A DNA stretch of 64,000 bases, taken from contig NW_022145599.1 in the NCBI RefSeq assembly GCF_000002235.5, positions 6,114,781-6,178,780 of the forward strand. The letters are read 5' to 3'. The position numbers and the translations under genes were made by a program. The notes below the pieces were generated by a model. That model had not been told where the DNA came from. It saw only the letters and a list, made by a program, of their open reading frames with translations, and made no database searches. Below, in pieces: positions 45,921-59,000 of the stretch (its first letter is position 1; each line of letters starts with the position of its first letter). Source of the stretch: Strongylocentrotus purpuratus (lineage: Eukaryota; Echinodermata; Echinoidea; Camarodonta; Strongylocentrotidae).

Positions 45921-46959
45921 AGTATGAATGGTGTCTGATCAGAAATGTGTGCAGGTAATGGGGGACACCAGGTCCAAGATTTATTATTATTATTATTATT
46001 ATTTATTTATTGGAATATAATGATCGACCAGCAGCACAAGGCTGAAAGGGTCACTTTACAAAGGTACAGTGATGTAAATTATATACATGTACAATATAGT
46101 ATTACGAAACATAGTAAATCAATCTGTAGCATTATGACAATACAGCATAATTATATTGCGTTCTTTTATGTACATTACGTGAAAGGATACTAGCAGAAGG
46201 TATATGGCTCATGAAAGTGAGAGTGATCAAGCGAATGGGGTAGAGAGAGAGGATGGGAGAAAAGGGGATGTAAAAAGAGAGAAAGGAAGAGAGAGAGAGA
46301 GAGAGAGCAGGGAATGGAATGATCATAATTAAATAAATATTATTATTCCTAATTACATGTAATACATTAATGCAAATTAAGAAAGTCAGATTTCGGAGAG
46401 ACAACAAAAATCATCATACAAGTACATGCTACAAGAGAGAAAAGGGAAGGTTAAAAGAAAAAGAGGAGAGACGTTTGAAGAGAGAGAAAGAGGGAGAGAG
46501 AGAGATGGAGGTCGTTTGTTGTGAATGTCGAGTATGCCGAGGACAGTCAATGACCCGATGCTGGTTGGTTAATTGTCCATGTACAGAAATATTTTGGGCC
46601 ACATTATTTTAAAATCATTTCAAAATTACAATAAGTTCATTGGCTGCATATATCTCTTCCAAAAAGTGTTTGAACTAACCAAAACAATTCCAATGTCATT
46701 AGAATTGTATTTAAAATGTCTTGATTTGTAACTATGTCCCTTATTACCTGCACATGTAGGTAGTGAGAGACCTTTGGTGCTTTCGTCATTAATCATTGTT
46801 ATCTTATTAATCAGTTACATCATGCCCACAACTTTGTTACCAAATAAAGAGAAGAAGTTACTGAAGAGAATACAAAACGTTCTGTATGTGTAACATTTTT
46901 CATGTTTATGTAAATTATGTAAATGTGCTTAAGGGTCTCCAATTCCCTGCACCTACCCT
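45921..46959. repeat. Spacer between the duplicated halves
   Basis: Non-coding. An (ATT)n tract (45980-46011) begins a short SINE-like piece (GGAATATAATGATCGACCAG), followed by GA-rich simple repeats near 46240-46310 and 46430-46510. No gene recognised. Confidence 0.5.
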
Positions 46960-47154
46960 ATTCGTGTATTTATAACAAACTCCTTTTTTAAAGGGCTATT
47001 AAATGGAACCATTTGGTAAACGATCCTTAATATATATGTACATTATTTCACATAACGGTAACCTTGAAGAATATAAGATGAATAAAATATTTCAAATTTC
47101 CACTCATCCAGTCTCCTCAAAAATCTTTTTTTGTTGTTGATAAAAACAATCATT

Positions 47155-47245
47155 CCTCAAGTTCAAGTTCAAGTTCACTTTATTCAATACTTTCATTAAA
47201 ATATACAAAGGAAAACAAACATATACAAGTTAAAATATAATACAT
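47155..47245. repeat. (CAAGTT)n-tailed retroelement piece
   Basis: TCAAGTTCAAGTTCAAGTTC followed by ACTTTATTCAATACTTTCAT. Same layout as the GAATT- and CAGTT-tailed pieces but with a different tail unit. Confidence 0.5.
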
Positions 47246-47315
47246 GTATCGATATATAACATGAGAATAACGCAAGTTGAGAAGACATGAGGGACAAAGG
47301 GAAAACATTCTAAGC

Positions 47316-47472
47316 ATGTACGGTGTCCCAAGTCCGGTGTGTAAAGTCAATACGGGCCGGATTTGTGTGTACTACGAGCCGGACTTTGGTGCGTGAAAAA
47401 TACCCCTTTACCGGACATTTTGGGAACATGCATGGTATCCCTCCGTTCATGGAGTGCGGGGGGGGGGGGGAA
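47316..47472. mobile_element. G-rich-ended MITE, solitary copy
   Basis: Shares AAGTCCGGTGTGTAAAGTCA, GAGCCGGACTTTGGTGCGTG and TACCGGACATTTT-GTAAC-type sequence with the insertion at 50602-50809, and ends in a G run after GGAGTGCG. It is the same short non-autonomous family. Confidence 0.6.
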
Positions 47473-47907
47473 CTGCTACATGGTTATCAATTAAATCTCA
47501 CAAGAAACTCACGGCTATTGTTGATATACAAAGAACTTAATAATTAATGATAACGTGCTGGAGAACAATAACGTACTTTGGAATCTTAAAATATCGGCAC
47601 GTTTTTCCTACCGAGCCTATATATAATTATTACCATAAATTCTTAACAACGAAAGTATATAAAGAGTATCAAATCAACAAACAGCTCTTTGTTGCAGCTC
47701 TTTGTTTGTAACTATAAAACATAATTGTACTTGCATGCGATTCACTGACATCTGTATTCTAAGCACGGGGTATAACTGTACAGGCGCGGATCCAGGATTT
47801 CTTAGGGGGGGGGGGGGGGGGACCCAAATTTGAAATTATGCCAGCCAAATATTGGTACGTAATGGTGATTAGCAGTGACGTAAAGGGGGGGGGGGGTGGG
47901 TGCAGGG

Positions 47908-49032
47908 AGGGGCGGAAGCTTTGACGTTTCATTACATTATGAGAGAAAGAAGACGATTCGTTGTACCGTTCTCGAAAATAATCCTCGTCTGAATTCATTT
48001 TACCCCCTCCCGCGCGAAGCGCAGAAGCTTTGAGGTTTCACTAATGTATTAGAGAAAGAAGACGATTCGCTGTACCATTCTCGACTCTTAATCCGTGTCT
48101 GAATTCAGTTCCCCCCCCCCCCCCCCCGCGAAGCGCGGAAGCTTTGACGTTTCATTACATTATTAGACAAAGAAGACGATTCGTTGTATTATTCTCGACT
48201 CTTAATCCTTGTCTGAATTCAGTTCCCCCCCCCCCCACCCCTCCCGCGCGAAGCGCGGAAGCTTTTACGTTTCATTAAATCATTAGAGAAAGAAGACGAT
48301 TCGTATCACCATTCTCGACTCTTAATCCTTGTCTGAATTCAGTTCTCCCCTCCTGCGCGAAGCGCGGAAGCTTTGACGTTTCATTAAATCATTAAACAAA
48401 TAAGACAATTCGTTGTAACATTCTCGACTCTTAATCCTTGTCTGAATTCAGTTTCCCCTTCCCCCCTACCCCCCCCCCCCCCGCCTCTCCCGCGCGAAGC
48501 GCGGAAGTTTTGACGTTTCATTAAAACTATTAGAGAAAGAAGACTATTCGCTGTACCATCCTCGAATCTTAATCCTTGTCTGAATTCAGTTGCCCCCCCC
48601 CTCCTGCGCGAAGCGCGGAAGCTTTGACGTTTCATTAAATTATTAGACAAAGAAGACGATTCGTTGTACTATTTTCGACTCTTAATCCTTGTCTGAATTC
48701 AGTTCCCCCCCCCTACCGCGCAAAGCGCGGAAGCTTTTACGTTTCATTAAATCATTAAGGAAAGAAGACGATTCGTATCACCATTCTCGACTCTTAATCC
48801 TTGTCTGAATTCAGATCCTTCCTCCTGCGCGAAGCGCGGAAGCTTTGAAGTTTCATTAAATTATTAAACAAATAAGACGATTCGTTCTATCATTCTCGAC
48901 TATTAATCCTTGTCTGAATTCAGTTTCCCCCCTCCCCCCTCTCCGGCGCGAAGTGCGGAAGCTTTGACGTTTCAGTAAAAAAAGACTATTCGCTGTACCA
49001 TCCTCGACTCTCAATCCTTGTCTTAATTCAAA
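47908..49032. repeat. Satellite of ~105-138-bp units, ten copies
   Basis: Units begin near 47908, 48022, 48135, 48258, 48365, 48503, 48615, 48732, 48837 and 48951. Each reads GCGCGAAGCGCGGAAGC, TTTGACGTTTCATTA, AAGAAGACGATTCG, CTCGACTCTTAATCCTTGTC, TGAATTCAGTT, then a C run of variable length that accounts for the period changes. GCGCGAAGCGCG can form a hairpin in each unit. Confidence 0.92.
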
Positions 49033-49189
49033 AATGTTCTTTGTCTGCTCCTTTTTTCCTACGTCATCTTCCTTTTCTCTTCTCTTTTTTTTTGGCCGGC
49101 GTTTTGGGGGACTGCATCCACCGCCCCCCCCCCCCCTTGCTACGCGCCTGCGGTCAGATGAACATATTTTGATACCTTGTCCGCACCCG

Positions 49190-49480
49190 GAAGCTCAGGG
49201 GTTTAATGCAATAAATTACAGTCAGATAAGCATTCAGGGGCCCTCCTTAGGGCCCTGGTGGGGTCCAGGGGCAGAGCCCCGGAAGTTCAGGGTTTTAGAC
49301 ATTTAATTACGGACTGATGAGCATGTTTTTATATCTTATTGTGACACTGGCATGTGACTAATTGGCGTGGGGTTCAGGGGGGGCAGAGCCCCCAAAGCTC
49401 AAGGGTTTAAGGCAATAAATTACGGTCAGATGAGTATCAAGGGGCCCGCCTTAGGGTGCTTGGTCGCCGTTCCGCGGGCC
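49190..49480. repeat. Second tandem repeat inside the hAT-like element
   Basis: About two and a half copies of a 110-200-bp unit: GGAAGCTCAGGGGTTTAATG, CAATAAATTACAGTCAGAT, AGGGGCCCTCCTTAGG, GGGGCAGAGCCCC. Much higher in GC than its flanks. Confidence 0.7.
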
Positions 49481-49830
49481 CTGAAATGTAGGCATTTCAA
49501 GAAGCATATTTCTTGCCTGGCTGTAAATTTAGGAATTTGTCATTTTCCATCAAACGCATAAAAAAGTATAATTTACTAACAAGGTGAGGAAAAATCTCGG
49601 AAAATTATTTCATATCAGCATTATTTGTAAACCACCGTTATGGAATTAGAAATAAACCACGTTTGAATTTTATTTCCCAAAGCACCCCTCCCCTATAAGT
49701 ACGTCAGTACCCCCCCCCCCCCCGATCTACACCTTGTTGGCGGGAAAAATCGCAACTGAAACCCCCTACCTTTCTTCTTTCTTTTTTTTTCTTTCCCTTT
49801 CTCTCTTCTTTCCCTTTCCCTTCCTTTCCT

Positions 49831-49863
<33 letters not shown>

Positions 49864-50024
49864 TTTGGGGGGGGGGGGCAAGGCCCGCTCGCCCCCCTGG
49901 ATCCGCGCCTGGAACTATATGACACTTGCGTCATTAAAATCAAATCGCCTCGGTTTACCGCGACCTATCTTGACGAAGGTTTCGGCTCTTGGTGTGATGG
50001 CAGCTGGCTTAAATGGCTGTGAGC

Positions 50025-53000
50025 CTAGGCTCTTAGTGTGACGTAGTTCCTGCATCTCCCCATTGGCTTGGCCGTTAGTTCGTCCAGGATACCCATACTC
50101 TGCGATTGCTCTAGTCTAAATTCGAATCGTTGGAGAAGCTTAGCTAAGATGACACGAGCCTCGATCTGGGGAGTAGATGGAAATCGGCATAAGATATTTA
50201 GACGGAATCCCGGATTTTGTTTTCTTCTTTTTAATGTCCACATAATTATGGCTAGAGAAAGTCGTGTACAAAGTAGTAATTTTCAGTATGTGAACTGTAT
50301 GTAGCTGCAACAGCTAGTACATGATGGTTCATGATGATCTTGACGCAACAGTTGTGACTCAATCATACATTTAGGGAAAACGATGGCATATAGCATAATC
50401 ATCTAAAGGAAATTAAAAGCAATGCCATTTCGGATTATTTCTCTCTTTTGCAAGAAAACTTAGACTTTTGCTATCTGACATTATTTTATGACGTGGATCC
50501 ATTCGTATTCCTCATTTTTCCATCCTCCTTTCTTTTTCGCGACCATTCGACAATTTGTTATAACCTCTTTGCTAAAGGTTTCCTGCCCCAAAAATACCAA
50601 CCCCGCCCCCCCCCCCTCCCACTCAGTGTTATTTAGGGTACGCATATGCGTGTTCCCTCCTATTGAAAACACCCCCCTAAGTCCGGTGTGTAAAGTCAAT
50701 TTTGTGTATGTACGAGCCGGACTTTGGTGCGTGAAAAGTACCCCTTCACCGGACATTTTAGTAACACGCATGCGGTCATTCCGACCCCGGAGTGGGGGGG
50801 GGGGGGGGTTACCAACTAAGAGCAAAGATGTTGGACACACTTACCAGTGCAAACTGTTGACCAATACAAGATCGTTGCCCCATAGAGAACGGAAAGTATG
50901 CATATAGATGTCTAGGCCTGGTAGTAATTGGGAAGATGACAATAGTTTAATACAGGTATCAACAACATCTTTAATTATTCTACGATAAAAAGTAAGATAT
51001 TAACAGACGATCTAGGTTGTAGAAATTAAATTTGTAAACAGGCTTATTTCTCTGTGGCATATATATTTTCTGGAATATTCACCAGTGTGTAGTAATGATA
51101 AACAATAATTTGAAATAAAAGTGAAAATGTATGCATGAAAGAAATAATCTTACTCAAATTGTTAGGCTTTGAAGTATATTGGAAGGAGAGAAGCTTCCAT
51201 TGTATAAACAAATTATGACTTACAATGATCCGTCCTCGGAAGGCTTGAAACGATCAGGATTGAAGAGCAGAGGGTCATCAAAATATTCCTCCATTCTAGA
51301 CGTGACGTAAGACATAACCTGGAGGTGAACAACATTATAAAAGGATATTACCTCCAGGCCGACACGTTCATGGTCCCGCATTCAACTCCTCACTGAATGA
51401 TAGTTTTTTGAGAGTTGTCTATGCGAGAGGGTTCGAATGCAGTAAAAGCAGTACCCCAGCCACGGCGCACGAGTCTTATCCATTGGGGCTAATGCAATGC
51501 TTTTTTTCCTCGGTCTGTTGTGAGTCTGGCGTCGGTTTCATTAATGTGACTTGGGTAGGTCTTAAAGGACAATAGGACATGATTGCCAAAGTTACAGTGT
51601 CAACGAAATAAGTGGATACATTGTTAATGCGGCCTCAGTTTTTCACACATAACTAAACCACTCCAACGAAATGCTACTTCGAACGGTCTCTACATGATTG
51701 TTTCGTAATATTTACATAACAATATAATGAAGTTGATGTGGCCTTGATCTCAACATCAATCAAAGACTTGGAATACCAGCTGACAGATCTCAACAGAGAG
51801 AGCAAACTCATTGGCGTAACTATGCACAAAGATAAAACTAAATATATGACTAACTATGACACAGATGATAAAATCGAGATAGAAGGTCGAACGTTAGAGA
51901 GAGTGAGCAGTTATCTGGGACAAACTTTGAAAATGGAAGACACCACAAAAGTTCAGTTCAGTTCAGTTCAGTTCAGTTTATTAATTTTTCTTAAGCATAA
52001 AAACAATATTATAATATATACAAAAATGGCAAAAGAATAAGTTATGATGAGAGTAAAATCAGGATGGATGAACTTTGGAAGATACAAAGACATGTTGATC
52101 AATAAAAACATACCCATGTCACTAAGAAGAAGAATGTTCAACCAATGCATTCTAACAACTATATAATAATAATAATAATAATTAATCGTTCTTGTATAGC
52201 GCATAACACATAGTATGGACAGAAACATGGTCATTGACAAAGGATCTAGAAAAGAAGCTTGTGACTACTCAACGAGCTATGGAGATAAAGATGTCGCATT
52301 TATCTCTGCGAGACAAAATCAATCACAAAGTCATACGCCAGAAATCAAAGGTTGAAGACATCATGGAGAAAGTCAGAGAATCAAAGTGGAGATGGACTGG
52401 GCATGTAGCAAGACTTCAGGACAATAGAGGGACAAATCGTTTAACAGAATGGCAAGCAAGGATGGGAAAGAGAAGAAGAGGAGGGTGGAGAGATGACCCA
52501 ACATCATACATGGGAACGGCCGCTTGCACTAGGATAGCTAGAGACAGAAGAGAATGGAAATGTTATGAGGAGGGCTTTGTCCAACGTCTGGATGAACTAT
52601 ATAGCCTGATAGATAGATAGATAACGAAATTAAATATTTATGATAATCATAGATATAAGAAAACTTGCAGTCAATCAAGCTTAAATAAAAGCATCAACGT
52701 GAGAGAAACGGTAAAATGAAAGTCTGATCATGGCGAAGAAGTCAGAAAGTTGTAAAGATGTGATCATTCAAACACAAATTGGCAACTGAGTGATTTACCT
52801 TGCGATTACCTTTCCAATTTGATCTTTCAAAAAGTAAAAACATAAATGTCCATCTTCCCTGAAAAAATATACCTGAGCCTTACAGATGAAGTTGAGTTCT
52901 GGTCATGCGATTGCATTGTGAAAGAAACGGTGTTGAACCGACCAGAAAAGGTTGATCATCTAGCATATAAGAATTTGTGTGTATTGCAAGGTTCTGGAAT

Positions 53001-56000
53001 CATCAAAATGATAAGAAATTTGGCCAAGTCTTTGTAAAGTTACAAACACTGTAGACAGAAAGATGTATCTGGGACTACACGAACACGCGGCGTAAAAAGC
53101 CTCCCCCCCCCCCCGATTTTTACGATGTTGCATGCATATTTAGAATATGAAGGCATTTGAAGTGCCATGCTTTTCAGGGAATATGTCTTATCTGATGTTT
53201 TTCCACACTTGCATAATAAGAATGAGTAACGCTCACAAATTATTTTTCACCTCGAGTTCCCAGAACTCAACCTTCTCTTTAAAGATAGAGAGAGAGAGAG
53301 AGAGAGGAAATCCTAGGAATCGGTTGGAGATACGTACGGTTACAGAGCACTTGGCTGGTATTGTGATGCCGTTATAGTTGATAGAATGAGCAGTTAGGCG
53401 GGTTGTACCTCCGACCGGTGAATACAACCTCAACGTTTCCTTCAAGACCTGACAAATTCAGAAAAAATACTTTAAAATACTTAAAGATACTTAAAGGGCA
53501 ACAAATGTGTTAACGATTTTTTTTCCTTCTTTCCTTTGTCTTTCAAATTCAATGTCAATTAAAAAAATTCAATTCAATTTAAATATTTTTACATACCATT
53601 ATTAAACCAAAGCACGAAGTAAAGTGATGATTATACAACAAAAGTGATGATATTACTACAAAATCAGAAACATTACCTAAAAACGCTTAAAGATACTTAA
53701 ACAGCAACAAACGTGTTAACGACAATAATTTTCTTTCCTTTGTCTAACAAAACATTTGAAATAAATTTATTAAACCAAAGCACGAACTAAAGTGATGATT
53801 ATACTACAAAAGTGATGATATTACTACCAAATCAAGGAATATCTTGAATACAGGCATTGATTCTTTGCTTTATACTGATGAGTGCAAGAAGAAAAGATTC
53901 AATAATTATTTCTTATTTTAAAAGCTATTCTTAAAACCTTAGCTAGCAGCTTACAGTTATTCTTCATTAGTGATAAATTGTAGCACTACTCATCTTTCAT
54001 TGATAAAACCTGTGGGAACCCTTTTTTTATTAATCAAAGAAAGAAAGAAAGACAGCAGTTACATTCAAACTTTATACAATTAGAGGGATATACTAAAAAC
54101 AGCTGAAAATACCGAATTCTATACCAAATACCATATCAATATCAAATATCACAATTTTGGCTTGAATAATTAATTCTTACCCTCATCATGTATTCCAGTT
54201 TGGCCAGATCTTCATATTGAATTTTGTGTTTTTGTCCCAGTACTTCATCAATCTCAGCTTGAAGCCTAGTATTAAACAAAGATCATGATATAAGATAAGG
54301 TAAGATCATACCAACCTTGTTAACGGAATAAGATGTTTAATTTCATTTTAATTACAGTTAATCTAGTAAAAATACAGACGACGTTTAATCCAGTATTTCA
54401 AGTCTTTCGTGACACCGTGCCGTAAACAATAAACCTTTTCATTCAGACATCTGCTCATGTTTACGTGTGACACGACGAACGTATTGTTTCAAGCACAAAT
54501 TCTTTTAAGGAAATGTTTAAACATTGATTGTACTTTATGCGTGCTTTATGAAGTTGCTTATAGAGATATAATTACTTCTTAGCAACATCAGGGTGACGGC
54601 CAAGTTGTAGGATTGTGAAGGCCAACAGATTGCTCGTTGTTTCTTGACCTGAAATACCAAAAGGATGAAGCAATACTCTAAATTATGAAACGATTATAGC
54701 TATTTAAATCACATCAACACATTTTTTGGACAGCAGAATAATCAAATTGTAGGTTTTTATATAAGTAAATAATGAAATTCACGTCAGCGGGATCCCTAAT
54801 GGCAGAGGTATATAAAAAATAAAGTCATTTGGATCATGAATTCTAACGCCTTTGTATGATCCAGCGTCAAAAGTAAAGATTAGTAGGCCTACTTGCATGC
54901 TACCAAAGTAAAGTAACGTAGTAGGTCTAAATATTCTTGCTCTCATGTCAGCTAGCAAAGGATAGAATGTTTATGCACGTATCATGAGAGTTAATTATGG
55001 GGACCTTTGATAACATCCATGACAAATGTATGAAAGACTTGGGAAATGATGATTACCAAAAGTAATCTAAGTCAGTAATTCTGAACAAGTCTTTCTGCAT
55101 TGTTACGTCACATATAAGAAAATTAACTTAGGCTCGTACACGGCTTTGGTGAACCGGCTGTGATTTAGTCTTCTCTAGTCTCCAGCGTCGCCTACAAACA
55201 CATTCTGACGGATCCCAGTTAGAATTAGAGGTCCGTCCCAAAACGCGTTCATAATCAGATTTGCTTGATACGAAAAATTACGAATATCAACCCTTTGACA
55301 ACTAAATTGCCGCATCCACGTTTGCTAAAACCAGGAACCACCTAAGATACAACCAGAAACAGATTCCCGTAGGCAGTTGACTTACGTACCTGCTATAAAC
55401 AGAGTAACGAATTCATCCAGCATATTTTCCATTTCGAAGTCCTTATCGCCCTCTAGATCGTTGGCTATATCGAGGATGAGGTTGAGTAGATCACTTGGAA
55501 CATGATCTCCTCTCTTACGAGCCTGGATCCGTTTCATGATCTGATCTCTTCCTGTTTCTCGGATGAGGTGAATGGCCTTGCGTGTGGACCTTCGCATGGA
55601 AATGCACCGTGGATCCATCTATTAAGATCATAGATAACACAAGTGTGTGTGAAGAATCACGTGGCTTATGAAAGTCCACAGAAGTGGACGAAAACTTGCC
55701 TTTTAAATTCTAAGGTTGGTAGAACCCACAGAACATGTTATATATAAATAAAATAGTTTGGATGTCGACGATGCTATCAATCTTTTGCTAGTCACATTAT
55801 GAACGCTTGATCAATATATGGCGATACCTCCTCTTCAGGTAGGACAGATTCATGGGGACCTAGTACCTGTGAGACGTAAGAGGTCGATATTAAAAACATA
55901 GATGGTTAGACTTCTGTAGCTCTCTTTGTCCTTACATAAAGAGTCATTGTGTGTTAAAGTTATCTCAATGTCATTATAATGTGAAAATAGTGTTGGTTTG

Positions 56001-59000
56001 TATCATGCGGACGATTTGCATATACCTTGTGATCAATTTGGATTCTTTGTGCACTTTGTAAATATTAGAAATGGGCCATGAGATGGCTTGTTGATAATCC
56101 TTTGAAGTGTAGAAACACCCAAAAATGTAATAAAAACACAATAGCATACTGAAAAATAGTTCCTATGATCCTGAAAGAATTAGAAAGTTAAGTTAAGTGT
56201 ACTCACAGTAGACCATGGCCTTTCGTGTAACGACTGTAAACCTTGGAGTGCAGCGGTGATGGCAGCGGGGAATGGACAGTCTGGATCTCCTATAGCATTA
56301 GTATCCATGCTGAATGCGATCTGTAAAGGAAAACAAATGCCCATCTCTTTGAAGCCGTGGTGTTTTTTGTTTTTTTTTTTAACATCAAAGGCGCAAATAT
56401 AACAAATAATTATTTAGGAGGTGAGAAGGTACAATATAAAACTTGTTTCTCGGCAAGAATTGGTTCATTAGCTTCAAGCCCACGATCTTATTTTTCACTT
56501 TCAATTAATTGCTGCTCCAGGGTGATAACAAATTAAAATCTGTACGGAAAAAATATTTCTTTGTAGTGCGTCAGTAATATTTCTATCCATATGATCCATT
56601 TCGCTCTCCCAATTGAAGAAAGACCTCCTTCCCCATCCCCACGCATGCACTCCGGTACCTTTGCAATGACGTCCAGTGTCACTTTGTTGAGTTCGTCTAA
56701 CATGGGGACTTCTATTTTACCATCGGCTTTCTCCTTGAGCTTCTGACAAAGAGCTTCTGATCCAGAGTTGTATTCTTCCATAAGGCTGATTAGATACCTA
56801 GGAATTTAATGATCAGATTCAAAATGATTATGTTCTTTCTCGAGTTAGTTATTAACAACTATGTAGAGTCGATATGCATTGTTACTTCAACAGCCTGCAA
56901 ATTATATAATAATCATGGCAGTTGCATCATTGTGAATTGCTTACATTATTTGGTCATTTATAACACCATAACCATGCAGGTACGGTTCTAACAATTTTTT
57001 TAGGGGGGATTTGGGGAGCTTTTTGGTGCCTTGCTTTAACTTATAATTTATAGGCTAGATTTATTGGGGGAGTAATGAGTCTCCTAGCAATGAGGTTCAC
57101 GCACCCTATCGAGCAGAACCCTATCGTGTCAAATCAAACGAATGAAAAACGTAGTTAAATGATAATAAAAATCCTAAAAACTTATCCTTTGGGATGACGA
57201 AAATGAGTTGTTTGTGCAACTTAGAATAATGGCAATGAAATCAACCTTTCAGACAGGACGCAAAACAGCGGTGTTTTTTCTTGATGACGTAAAGTGTAAT
57301 TGCCATTCACTTAAACGGCTGCGGCTTTTTTTGCGGCAGTATACCGCGCTATATCTAAACAAGCCTTAATAGTTCTTACTTTCGTCTGAATGCAGGGTTC
57401 ATGATGGCTCTCTTGTGAAACCACTTCTCATGATCGACCTCAGATACGAGTCCGTGGCCCATAAATCGTTCGCCGTACAGCTTCTGAAAGCTATGGTATT
57501 CTTCTTGTGATTTGATATGGCGGCTGTTTAGAAGCAGCTCCTGCAAATGATAGCATTTTTTTTAAATGTAGGGAACGTTTCATTGTAATACGTAGTATTA
57601 ATAAAGATGAAAGCGCGACAAAATTCTGCTCTTTGTGAACGAGGTGAGATGTCGATGACCTTTCAACACCATTTAAGTATACGTAGGAGTGTGTATTTGT
57701 TCTGTAAGCGTTCGTTAACAGGAAGTGTCACTTTACAGAAAATTGTCAAAATTATGACGAGATGAGTTTTTTAATCAGTTTCCTAACTTCCAAAAATTAT
57801 ATTGTCCCACTGACTACTAAGTTCTGATATTTTAAAAGGTTGCATACAGGGACCGCTTGGTTTCAAAAGACAATAGGGAGTTTTAGATTTGCGTGGACTG
57901 ATACGTGTGACGTCCTTTCAAGGCAGTACATTAAAAGGACGTCGATCGTAGCAATCCACGTTGTCGTTGTGCAAATCTAAAAGTCCCTAATGTATTAAAA
58001 GAACGACTGATCATGATCAATCGTCCATGTATCAATTCACGTAGGTACTTGTAATAGGCAAACTACGAGCATAAAGATAAACTGCCCAGATAATGATTTC
58101 CTGCACTGTTATCGTAACTGATATCGTGACATGATCATAGTACAACTATCAGTGGCGTATCGTTAAATTAGCCATTATAGCGTCATAAGGGCTGGGAGGG
58201 GGTTTCACAGGAGAATCAAGTGTATGAAACGCAAGTACAAGGCCATATGTGGTGGGGAGGGGAGCGTTGTTTGAGGGGTCATTTAATATTTTCTCTTGAC
58301 GTCGTTTTAACCCTTTCCTTTTCTGTGTTTCTCTCTCTTCTCTCCTTTTTCTTCTTTTTCGTCATTCGATTGGGGCGCATCCCCTTCCGGCTTCACCACT
58401 AAATAGCCACAATACGTACGTATTATGTTAGAAAAAATAGCATTAGACGTCAAATGGAAATTCACCTTGACAATTTCAGGTGCTGATGCGAAGAAATGTG
58501 CTTTCCAGAAGACCCTCACATAATACACCGGTCCAAGGTCCTTTGTCCTGAGAAATTATTGTAATGAAGTATTTGATTTCTTTATTCTTCTATTCAGTTT
58601 AATCAAGTGTTGTATATTTCATAGCATAGTTCCTGAAAAAAGAAGGGGGTTGAAATAATTCCAAAAAAAAAAAAAAATCTCACAAACGAAAGAGCAACTA
58701 TCGAAAGCTGGTTTGAGGCATGCAGCTTCTATATCAGATCATTTGTATTTCATGAAGGAATTTTTTTTTTCCGACGCCATTTACAAATTCACGTAATCCA
58801 ACAACTAAAACAAAAATTCCGATACGAATTTAATTTTATTTTATTCTGCACACAATTGATTTTCTGTTCGATTAAACATTACGGTAGTCATGGAGACAAG
58901 TAATAAACGGAACATTACGATGGTAATAAAGTGGAGAGAGTGTTAATAATAGTCATTATTTATAGATATTGAATTGAATTTATTTTTTTAATTGAATTGA

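Larger units (their letters stand above)
47781..49911. mobile_element. 2.1-kb hAT-like element filled with satellites
   Basis: Perfect terminal inverted repeats CAGGCGCGGATCCAGG and CCTGGATCCGCGCCTG. Flanking TAACTGTA and GAACTATA are a diverged 8-bp duplication. The 3' flank of gene 1 (35605-35630, GGTAGGATCTGTATGACAG) is the empty site. Ends match the 260-bp MITE at 18126-18385. The inside holds two tandem arrays (47908-49032 and 49190-49480), poly-C/poly-G tracts, and no transposase. Confidence 0.8.

Noticed and set aside
49693..49943. Arg/Glu-rich or Pro-rich small proteins
   Set aside because: They are translations of (CT)n and poly-C/poly-G tracts at the end of the hAT-like element.
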